Source of the DNA: Bacteriovoracaceae bacterium UBA6200
GTDB lineage: Bacteria > Bdellovibrionota > Bacteriovoracia > Bacteriovoracales > Bacteriovoracaceae
Assembly: GCA_002422605.1 (NCBI GenBank)
Contig: DISW01000019.1
Location: 1 to 64,000, forward strand
Direction: 5' to 3'
DNA: 64,000 bases
Under the pieces are notes generated by a model. The model did no database searches and was not told the origin of the DNA. It saw nothing but the letters and a program-made list of their open reading frames with translations. Position 1 is the first letter of the stretch, and each line of letters starts with the position of its first letter. The position numbers were made by a program, and so were the translations under genes. Positions 57,218 to 64,000 of the stretch are shown here, piece by piece.

Positions 57218-58120
57218 TTAATCTTTTTTAGAATTGATGAATTTATCCCTGATAGTTTCAAAGTAGAAACGCTCGGGGTTCTTAATCAGGGAAATCTTTT
57301 TAACCTTTACGCTATTAATAACCACCATGTCCTGTTCATCAATATTCAAGGCCACTTGTCCATCCAGGGTAAGGGTTACCGAATGATGAGGGGGAAGGAT
57401 TTTTAAGGTTATAGGGGCAGTGTCAGGGATTACAAAAGGACGGTGAATAAGGGAATGCGGGCAAATCGGTGTCAGGACCAAGCCTTTCACTTCAGGATGA
57501 ACGATAGGTCCGCCAGCTGCCATAGAATAAGCAGTAGAACCCATCGGGCTGGAAACAATGATCCCATCTCCTGCAAGATTATAAATATGCTCTTCTCCGA
57601 GCTCGGCCCTTAAATAAATCATTCGGGCGATGTCGTTTTTAGCAAGTACGGCATCGTTGAAGAAATAATCTTTAAAATGGACGGCGTTCTTTCTGATGAC
57701 TTTGACGTGACAGAGAGGTTTTTGAGTTACTTCGTATCGGCCTTCTAAAATATCGCCCAGCCCATCGAAATACTCATTCTTATTAAATTCAGTGATAAAA
57801 CCCAGGCGGCCCAGATTAATACCGAGAACAGGAATTTTGGGATTAATTCTCCGGCAGACTCCGATAAGAGTGCCGTCGCCACCAAGAGAGAGCATGACAT
57901 CCACACCATTGTGGAAATTTTTAGAATTCCAGAATGTTAAATTGTCGGTTGATTTTTGTTTGAAAAATTTGACGACTCGTTCACGATCTTCTTCTCTAAA
58001 GACAACTTGTCTTTTTCTACGAATCAGCCATGAACATAAATTGGGAAGAATACTGTAAAACTCCGGAGTGGAGTTTGGTTTTAGAGTAATCCCAATAGTC
58101 TTCATCATTTTCTTTTTCAT
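57218..58120 (-). CDS. nadK: NAD kinase
   Basis: 300 residues. LSLGGDGTLIGVCRRI (GGDG), LGINLGRLGFITEF, LAGDGIIVSSPMGSTAYSMAAGGPIVHP (in parts). Makes NADP. The start is two bases beyond the receiver gene stop; nadK-recN adjacency is common, receiver-nadK is less so. Confidence 0.95.
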   Translation of the reverse strand: MKKKMMKTIGITLKPNSTPEFYSILPNLCSWLIRRKRQVVFREEDRERVVKFFKQKSTDNLTFWNSKNFHNGVDVMLSLGGDGTLIGVCRRINPKIPVLGINLGRLGFITEFNKNEYFDGLGDILEGRYEVTQKPLCHVKVIRKNAVHFKDYFFNDAVLAKNDIARMIYLRAELGEEHIYNLAGDGIIVSSPMGSTAYSMAAGGPIVHPEVKGLVLTPICPHSLIHRPFVIPDTAPITLKILPPHHSVTLTLDGQVALNIDEQDMVVINSVKVKKISLIKNPERFYFETIRDKFINSKKD

Positions 58121-58121
58121 A

Positions 58122-58481
58122 TCATTCCGTCATGATTCTCATCGCCTCTTCCAGGTCCTCAAAAGGTTTATTGAGGAGGCGACATTTATAAGCATTGGCC
58201 CGTGAAAGTACTTGGGGAGAATTATAAGCCGTCATGATGACAAACTTATGACTTAATTCTTCCGGTGAGAACTTTCGCTTCGATTCTTCTATTACATCAA
58301 AGCCAGAGATATCCTGCAACATCAAGTCACAAATGATGCGGTCGTATTGGTTATTCAGAATAAGATCGATAGCAATTTTACCGCTGGCCGATACATCTAC
58401 GATAAAGCCTTTTCGTTCAAAGAGCTTTTTGAGCGATTGCTGGATAAGAATTTCGTCTTCGATAATGAGGATATGTTTCAT
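58122..58481 (-). CDS. Single-domain response regulator (receiver)
   Basis: 119 residues, receiver only. IIEDEILIQQSL (acidic pair), phospho-Asp in IICDLML (about residue 53), Thr in VIMTAYN, Lys in LLNKPF (about 104). Overlaps the kinase gene stop by four bases, so it is the cognate partner. Without an output domain it acts by binding another protein, as CheY does, or in a phosphorelay. Confidence 0.93.
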   Translation of the reverse strand: MKHILIIEDEILIQQSLKKLFERKGFIVDVSASGKIAIDLILNNQYDRIICDLMLQDISGFDVIEESKRKFSPEELSHKFVIMTAYNSPQVLSRANAYKCRLLNKPFEDLEEAMRIMTE

Positions 58482-60190
58482 GATAGTGGTAATGTCAGCC
58501 TAAAATGGGCGCCTTTTTCGGTATTATTAACTAAATACTCTAAATTACCACCCATTTTTATAGCGAGATTTCTGGAAAGAAGAAGGCCTAGGCCTGTACC
58601 TTGAGGTTTAGTGGTGAAAAAAGGTTTAAAGAGCTGGGTTACCTGATCTCCGGAAATTCCGGGCCCATTGTCATGGATACCAATCTGGAGGAAACTCCCC
58701 TCCTTCTCTATGATAATGTCTAATCTCTGATTCTCTTGCTGTCCTCTCATTGCTTGTGAAGCATTCACTATCAGATTAAATATGATTTGGACGACAAAGA
58801 TCAAAGGAACATTTAATAATTCATTTTCTGTTTCATTCAGGTATTGAACGTTTTTACGCACTTCCCGGCTCTCACTTTTTGAGAGAACAATCGCTTCATC
58901 AATAATCTTTTTTATACTTACGGGCCTTAATTCAGTTTGCACCTGATAAAGATTCGAAAAGTTTTCAATGATCAATTGGCAACGGTTTATATTCTTTTCA
59001 ATCTCTGCCATGAGTTCTTTACTGTCGACCGGAACCTCCATCATGGAAAAGAGTTGAGAACCCAGTTTTAGTCCAAATAGAGGATTACTTAATTCATGTC
59101 TTAAAGTATTCAGAAGCTCTCCCAGAAGAGAAATTCTTTGAAAGTGGAAAAGATCAAAAGCATAGTGGCGAAGCTCATCACTATCGTAAAGATCAATCGT
59201 AAAAGGTCCCTGAACCTTTTTATTGAAAAAGATATCCTTCTCTTGAAGCTCACCCGTATAGAGATCATTCATAAAGGAGGCACCTGTCACGGTGTCTCTG
59301 ATTCTAAGAGGCAAAGGGAAATCTTTAAGACAAACTCTTAGCTCAGATATACGTTTATCAGAGAACTCTTGTTCAATTAAGCGTTCAAAATGGGGCTGGA
59401 GAAGATCGATGCATGTTTCAAATAATTCGATTTCTTCTTTACTGTAATTCAGGAAGTCGTGTCTTGAGACAATGGCAACCATGCTGTATTTTTTCGACAT
59501 AACCTCTTTAGCGAGAAAACTTCCATTGAAAGGAAGATTCAATCTACTAAAGGCTTCTGAGGAAAAAGATTTAATTTTTGATTTTTTGATTGAGTTAAAG
59601 AAAATGTTAAAATCCTTCACCTCAATCAGGGATTGTGTCTTTTCAATTCTCCAGATGATTCCGAGCAGCTCGGCTTTTGTTTGCCCTTTAAGATGGAGAA
59701 CGATAAGGGAGCTTTCAAATTTTTGAAGGAAAGGTACATCCAGGAGTTTTTCCAGCAGGCTACGAAGACTATGTGACTCACTGGAGATGAGGTTCACTTT
59801 TTTGATGATTTCATCCCAAAGATCTTTAACGTTTTCACCAGGATTTAAAGAGACCTGTGAGAAAACTTTCTTTTCAATACCCTGGGTGGATTTTATGAAA
59901 CCATCAAAAGCTTCACCCATTAGACTTCTGACCTTAATATCACTTTTCATTCCTTCCAAAATGGTGGTTAGATTTTTGTAATAAAAAGGAAAGTCACAAT
60001 GTTCTCCGTCAGGAAAATTAACCCAAAGGCGGTTGCCCCTTTTGAGAACGGAGACTTTGGCTTCATTTTCAGAAACAAGACAAAAGCCAGACGTATCAAG
60101 GGTGTCGAACTCATCGAGGATTTGATGATCGACGAAGATTTTTACCTGTTCAGAAGCTTCTTGATTTGAGGGATAAAAAGTATTTTCCAC
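58478..60190 (-). CDS. Soluble sensor histidine kinase
   Basis: 570 residues without membrane segments. The first 350 have no clear named domain (a GAF-like part is possible around 150-290). H-box in LLNTLRHELSNPLFGLK (His near residue 366), N-box FNLIVNASQAM, G1 IGIHDNGPGISG, G2 FTTKPQGTGLGLLLSRNLA. Cytoplasmic sensing is expected. The start lies inside the preceding gene. It lies in a flagellar gene run, so it may sense assembly or an internal signal and act through the receiver at 58122. Confidence 0.93.
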   Translation of the reverse strand: MENTFYPSNQEASEQVKIFVDHQILDEFDTLDTSGFCLVSENEAKVSVLKRGNRLWVNFPDGEHCDFPFYYKNLTTILEGMKSDIKVRSLMGEAFDGFIKSTQGIEKKVFSQVSLNPGENVKDLWDEIIKKVNLISSESHSLRSLLEKLLDVPFLQKFESSLIVLHLKGQTKAELLGIIWRIEKTQSLIEVKDFNIFFNSIKKSKIKSFSSEAFSRLNLPFNGSFLAKEVMSKKYSMVAIVSRHDFLNYSKEEIELFETCIDLLQPHFERLIEQEFSDKRISELRVCLKDFPLPLRIRDTVTGASFMNDLYTGELQEKDIFFNKKVQGPFTIDLYDSDELRHYAFDLFHFQRISLLGELLNTLRHELSNPLFGLKLGSQLFSMMEVPVDSKELMAEIEKNINRCQLIIENFSNLYQVQTELRPVSIKKIIDEAIVLSKSESREVRKNVQYLNETENELLNVPLIFVVQIIFNLIVNASQAMRGQQENQRLDIIIEKEGSFLQIGIHDNGPGISGDQVTQLFKPFFTTKPQGTGLGLLLSRNLAIKMGGNLEYLVNNTEKGAHFRLTLPLS

Positions 60191-60555
60191 TGGGTTAAGT
60201 TATCTTTTAATTCGTACTTAATCAATTCTTCCAGTGCTGTATTATCTTTTTTGGCCTGTGCCTGGTTCATCGCTTTGAAGATGAAAAGCAACTGAATGTG
60301 GGATTCTTTAATATCTGGAATTGTAACTTTGGTTCTTAATGTGACTAACCTTGCCAAAAGTGTGGTTAATTCGACAAAGTGGCCAACTTCGCTTGAGAGC
60401 TGACTTAATATATGGTTGGAATGGTATTCTTTTTGATCTAAGGAATAGTGAAAGCTTTGGATCTCCAGCAGGATGTCTGTGAGATACTGAGAGGCCAACT
60501 CAACAGTGTTTAATAGGAATTCTTGATTATAAGAAGGCTCGGTCATCCGTGACAT
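60142..60555 (-). CDS. Hypothetical helical protein in the flagellar-kinase run
   Basis: 137 residues. All helical by pattern: LLNTVELASQYLTDILLEIQ, HILSQLSSEVGHFVELTTLLARL, ESHIQLLFIFKAMNQAQA, ending FIPQIKKLLNR. No motif. Overlaps the kinase gene by 49 bases, so expression is tightly coupled. It might be a regulator or ligand of the kinase. Confidence 0.6.
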   Translation of the reverse strand: MSRMTEPSYNQEFLLNTVELASQYLTDILLEIQSFHYSLDQKEYHSNHILSQLSSEVGHFVELTTLLARLVTLRTKVTIPDIKESHIQLLFIFKAMNQAQAKKDNTALEELIKYELKDNLTQWKILFIPQIKKLLNR

Positions 60556-60579
60556 AGTCGTCCTTAGCTTAAGTTATAC

Positions 60580-61923
60580 TTAAATGCTAACTTCGTTTTG
60601 TTTTATTGTCACAGAAAATAATTCAAGTAAGGCTTCCAGGACCTGGTGTTCTTCGCTGTAGCTGAGAAGACTTTCTTTAGATTGTTCAACTAGATCGGTG
60701 CCTTGATTCTGGCCGTGCCGTATATGATAGAAATCTAAAACAGGTCTTATAAAAGAATGGGATTCCGCTAGTTGATGAGCCAGCTGACTAATCTCTCTTA
60801 GGTTCTTTAAGTGCCCTTCAATGATGTCTGGATCACTTTGAGTTGCTTTGGACTCCCGATAGATAATATCAATAGAGGCCATGGCATATTCGTGTAATCG
60901 AATGTATTTACGCAAAACTTCCTGATTGTTTTTTAGTAAGTTTATTTGTGAAGGATTACATTTTGTAACCTCAAGGTTGATATCACTAAGATTAAGTAGA
61001 AAGTTCCAAAGAACAACATGGGTCTGATAAAAAGGGTAGTTGTTATCGGTCGTATTTAAGCTCTTAAGATAGGAACCAGAAAAAACAGTGCAATCTGTTT
61101 GATAAAGCGAATAAGAAGAATCTAAAGGGACTTCATGCTTAAGAATTTTATTCACTATCTTATTGAGTTCCGATGAGGTGAACTGCTGATTTCTGGAACT
61201 CACAACAAAGCTTTTTTCACTCATGGGTAGATAATTAAAACCTTGAAAGCTTCCTGTAAGTAAAATCGCTGTCCCGCCATTTTCACAAATTTTTAATGCC
61301 TTTAATCCTGCCGGCCCAATATAAAGAGTTTGAGATAAATCAGCTATATCGTCTACTTCTGTTGCATCTAAAACGATCGTATGAGGGTTCTCACGAGATA
61401 TTGTATTAATTAAGGCTTCCTGCTCGCTAGCCGGAAAGATATCAGGGGAAGTCAGGGCAAAGGCGATTTGATTAATGGATGTCTTTTTTTGTTCTTTAAG
61501 CTTTAACTCCTTCAGGCCGAGGATATTTCGGTAGATATCCTGCAAGTGAAAAGTGAGGAAAGGAGCTTTGGCCTTCAGGGTTATCAGGTAGGTTGACCAT
61601 AAATCATTTACGATGAGCTGGTTATTTTTACGGTATGGTCCGACTTTTTTACGGGAGTTAATTAGCCCATGTAAATCCCAGGTTCCTTCTTCTAAAGAGA
61701 GGTTAACCGAGAGATCGTAAACTGCTTCAAGGACTCTGGACTCATCCCAGGTAATACCCTTAATGATAGGGCTGGAATTGTCGTACACTTGATTTAATGA
61801 TTCTTCATTAACCAGTAACGTTATCTCGTAGTCTTTAAAGTGATGAGAATATTTTTCGAGGACCTGAATAGTCTCAAAAAGAAAATAAGCTTCATCTCTC
61901 TGAATAATCAGTATATTTTTCAC
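60580..61923 (-). CDS. GT9-like (heptosyltransferase-like) protein in a flagellar locus
   Basis: 447 residues. NILIIQRDEAYFLFETIQVL and YEITLLVNEESLNQVYDN fit the first Rossmann half of GT9; a second half has HTIVLDATEVDDIADLSQ and LYIGPAGLKALKICENGGTAILLTGS, the GT9 acceptor-side GPxGxxHxA block with His missing. About 150 extra helical residues follow. Starts right after the stop of the FliT-position gene. Flagellin glycosylation is possible; a non-catalytic role is also possible. Confidence 0.6.
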   Translation of the reverse strand: MKNILIIQRDEAYFLFETIQVLEKYSHHFKDYEITLLVNEESLNQVYDNSSPIIKGITWDESRVLEAVYDLSVNLSLEEGTWDLHGLINSRKKVGPYRKNNQLIVNDLWSTYLITLKAKAPFLTFHLQDIYRNILGLKELKLKEQKKTSINQIAFALTSPDIFPASEQEALINTISRENPHTIVLDATEVDDIADLSQTLYIGPAGLKALKICENGGTAILLTGSFQGFNYLPMSEKSFVVSSRNQQFTSSELNKIVNKILKHEVPLDSSYSLYQTDCTVFSGSYLKSLNTTDNNYPFYQTHVVLWNFLLNLSDINLEVTKCNPSQINLLKNNQEVLRKYIRLHEYAMASIDIIYRESKATQSDPDIIEGHLKNLREISQLAHQLAESHSFIRPVLDFYHIRHGQNQGTDLVEQSKESLLSYSEEHQVLEALLELFSVTIKQNEVSI

Positions 61924-62271
61924 TTATTTTACGTCGCTTAAATTATACCCCTTGATGTTGTCTTTCTGACGAACGGTCTTTTCAATCTCACTTCGAATTT
62001 CTTCACGGTGCTCTTGAAGTTTAGTCAGGAGTTTTTCATCAAGCTTTTTAATGAATTCGATTTGTCGATTGAGCTCTGTTTTTTTCTCTACAGAAACCTC
62101 ATCCCAATTGATCTGTTCCGAGATTTTCTCAATCACATTGAACAATCTTTCACGATTGCCAGTGAAGTGATCAAAATCAATTTCTTCTGAGAAATCCCGG
62201 GCCATCATAGTTTCAGTCATTACGATGGCCTTTAGAATAAATTCCTCGAAGAGGAGAATGAGTTTTTCCAT
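61924..62271 (-). CDS. FliT-position small helical protein
   Basis: 115 residues, coiled-coil-like: FEEFILKAIVMTETMM, RLFNVIEKISEQINW, KTELNRQIEFIKKLDEKLLTKLQEHREEIRSEIEKTV (in parts). The place right after fliS and the helical, charged layout suit a FliT-type chaperone for FliD, but sequence similarity is not decisive. Overlaps fliS by one base. Confidence 0.6.
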   Translation of the reverse strand: MEKLILLFEEFILKAIVMTETMMARDFSEEIDFDHFTGNRERLFNVIEKISEQINWDEVSVEKKTELNRQIEFIKKLDEKLLTKLQEHREEIRSEIEKTVRQKDNIKGYNLSDVK

Positions 62272-62675
62272 TAGGCACTCTTGTTGGTGTTTGGGTTGGC
62301 CTGGGTCTTTAAGTTCTTAATGGCTTCAGTCCATCCATCATACAAGGTGTTTAAAACTTTAAGACAACCTTCGAGATGGGTCTTATCGATTTTAATATTC
62401 GCCTGTGTGCTCGAATAAAGAAGATAGTCGTAGAGGGACGCCAGTTCTTTGGCAACATCACCACCGACTTCAAAGTCGAGACTGTTTGACAGTTCAACGA
62501 CGATGTCTTGCATCTTGCCGATATATTCACCTTTTTTGGCGATGTTGTTTTGTTCAATTGCTTCAATGCCTTTTTTACAATTCTTGATTGCCGCTTGATA
62601 AAGCATTAACAAGATTTGTTCTTTGCTGGCCGTTTCAACTGAAGTCTTTTTGTATGCACCTAAACCGTAGCTCAT
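62271..62675 (-). CDS. fliS: Flagellin chaperone FliS
   Basis: 134 residues: GLGAYKKTSVETASKEQILLMLYQAAIKNCKKGIEAIEQ (in parts), IVVELSNSLDFEVGGDVAKELASLYDYLLYSS, then LKVLNTLYDGWTEAI. Standard FliS; keeps flagellin unpolymerised before export. 33 bases behind fliD. Confidence 0.95.
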   Translation of the reverse strand: MSYGLGAYKKTSVETASKEQILLMLYQAAIKNCKKGIEAIEQNNIAKKGEYIGKMQDIVVELSNSLDFEVGGDVAKELASLYDYLLYSSTQANIKIDKTHLEGCLKVLNTLYDGWTEAIKNLKTQANPNTNKSA

Positions 62676-62708
62676 GGGATCCCTCCTCCAATATCGCTTA
62701 TCATTTTA

Positions 62709-64000
62709 TCATAATTGCATTGCTCCCGGAGGAGCGGCAAAACCTGCAAGCCCTGCACCCTGACCACGAATTCGAGAGATGGTCTCTTCTAGTCGGGCAA
62801 ATTTGGCCTTAAGGACTTCTTCTTTCTGCTGAATATGTCGTTGTCTGGTATTAATCTGGCGGTCAATCTGATTAATTTGGCTCTGTAGGCCGCCCTTACG
62901 GGTAGTTAGAACACCGTTGGGTTGGTTAAGAAGAATTTTTGCAGTGTCATCTAAGATATCGATGAAGCCATTCGATTTTCCACCTTCTAAAGAATATTTA
63001 CCGGTTAACGTTTGTGAAACGGCTTTATAGTCTTTAGATAATGCTGCTTCGAATTTCGGCTGGTCGAATTTTAATAGACCATCTCGTTGGAAGGTAATCC
63101 CTAAATCCCCCATTCTCATAGGACCGGCATCCGTATTGATGCTGGTGAAAACGGCAGATCGAATACGGCTTTCAATAGTGGTTAGAGTTAAGTCACCACC
63201 AAGAGTCTGGGAAGTATCAGTTTTTTCATCAAGAGTATTTTGTTCTTTAATGAATTTCAAAACATTATTGATATTATCTACTAGACTGCTGATCTTGCCC
63301 CCGATCTTCTGAATATCTTCTGAGATTTCTAAATTTATCTCTTCACCTGGTTTTGCCTTCTTTAGATCAATTGTCACACCCGGTATAAGATCAGTTACCT
63401 TATTGGTAGGAACTTCAATTTCGAAACCATCAAGTTTTATTTTAGCATCCTGTGCAGGTCTTTCCTGGTCAAAGTAAATATCTACTTCACCGTCTACTAA
63501 GTAGAGGTAAGGGAATTCGACTTTGTTGTTGTCTCCAGTTTCAGACATGGAGAGCATGAGTCTCCATGGTTCGTCCGAATCCTTGCCGTCATTTACAACT
63601 GTGGCACGCATTCCAAGTTCACTGTCGCCGTTAATAAGCTTAGCAATCCCAGAAAGAGTGGCACTGCCTTCATCCACATAAATTTCTTTTTTGTCCCCAT
63701 TGGGAAGAACGGCTTTGATGTAGCCGACACCGACATAGGTTTTATCTTTATCCTCAACCCCATTACTGATGGTTGAAGATTTCTGGGCCAACTGAACGAC
63801 TTCAAGTTGATACTTACCTGGCTCAGCTATGTTCTTATCAGCATTTACTGCAATATTGGTGGCGTCACCGGTATTAATCGCGAGTTCTCGTAAGCTACGG
63901 GCGTTCTTGTTTTTTAAGACTTCGCCACGCATATTCTCGATGAGACTGGTGAGCTGTTGAACGAGAGCTTTTTTATTTTCGATTTTGCCTTTTCGGGCTT
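62709..64000 (-). CDS. fliD: Flagellar filament cap FliD (N-terminus outside window)
   Basis: The frame stays open from 62709 to the right window edge, at least 430 residues, with the N-terminal piece missing. Seen: LTSLIENMRGE, LRELAINTGDATNIAV, PGKYQLEVVQLAQ, SGIAKLIN, ITVDLKKAK-type GVTIDLKKAKPGE, ...DRQINTRQRHIQQKEEVLKAKFARLEETISRIRGQGAGL (in parts), the C-terminal coiled coil typical of FliD. Internal ATG 63930-63932 is not the true start. Caps the growing filament. Confidence 0.93.
   Translation of the reverse strand, partial: ARKGKIENKKALVQQLTSLIENMRGEVLKNKNARSLRELAINTGDATNIAVNADKNIAEPGKYQLEVVQLAQKSSTISNGVEDKDKTYVGVGYIKAVLPNGDKKEIYVDEGSATLSGIAKLINGDSELGMRATVVNDGKDSDEPWRLMLSMSETGDNNKVEFPYLYLVDGEVDIYFDQERPAQDAKIKLDGFEIEVPTNKVTDLIPGVTIDLKKAKPGEEINLEISEDIQKIGGKISSLVDNINNVLKFIKEQNTLDEKTDTSQTLGGDLTLTTIESRIRSAVFTSINTDAGPMRMGDLGITFQRDGLLKFDQPKFEAALSKDYKAVSQTLTGKYSLEGGKSNGFIDILDDTAKILLNQPNGVLTTRKGGLQSQINQIDRQINTRQRHIQQKEEVLKAKFARLEETISRIRGQGAGLAGFAAPPGAMQL

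Overview
The window is a low-GC (roughly 40%) chromosome segment of a Gram-negative bacterium, most likely a Bdellovibrionota member of the Bacteriovorax/Peredibacter kind. Pointers are a division/cell-wall (dcw) cluster with outer-membrane sugar genes, single-filament-type flagellin and FliD/FliS, and a MglA-type GTPase with a Roadblock partner, a regulator used by predatory Bdellovibrio. Assignment rests on gene content and motifs read by eye, not on a search.

1-11760 is the right part of an integrated podovirus-like prophage whose left end lies outside the window. The minus strand carries the head and packaging genes (capsid start, scaffold, Bbp19-like protein, portal, two small proteins, large terminase, small terminase). 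The plus strand carries a helix-turn-helix gene, then an accessory operon headed by an ArdC-like anti-restriction protein followed by six small genes, the last a ribbon-helix-helix protein. A 760-bp control region between the two arms holds an array of GTTCC boxes. A 9-bp near-palindrome (AGCGCCGCT type) recurs in front of phage genes. The element ends in a 3' tRNA-Arg fragment, the expected attachment-site scar.

11784-24832 is host accessory sequence. Its most striking feature is a set of seven sequences that fit the sigma-54 consensus (TGGCAY-N5-NTGCN). They stand before small stress-type proteins (CsbD-like, two DUF1328 membrane proteins, short hypotheticals) and before one candidate small RNA, around an NtrC-family activator and a convergent HPt gene. 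The rest is a secreted trypsin-like lipoprotein, pdxH, a PAP2 / DPM1-like / GT39 set for lipid-linked sugar transfer, tadA, tRNA-Ser(GGA) and others.

24877-30179 holds SRP RNA, dnaX-ybaB-recR, Roadblock-mglA, a DksA/TraR protein and mtnP, leading without a break into the dcw cluster (30176-46745): rsmH-ftsL-ftsI-murE-murF-mraY-murD-ftsW-murG-murC-murB-ftsQ-like-ftsA-ftsZ, closed by a strong terminator. mraZ and ddl are absent from it. MurD has lost several hallmark residues, the FtsQ-like protein looks exported rather than anchored, and a 14-bp hairpin abuts the ftsW start.

46798-55519 carries a udk-RNase J-zinc protein operon (minus), then prmA-rsmE-RDD-hldE C-terminal domain genes, flagellin, a PilZ protein and an LpxH-like phosphoesterase. 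55511-64000 is a minus-strand run from fliD through fliS, a FliT-position gene, a GT9-like protein, a histidine kinase, a receiver, nadK and recN; it ties filament assembly genes to a two-component system.
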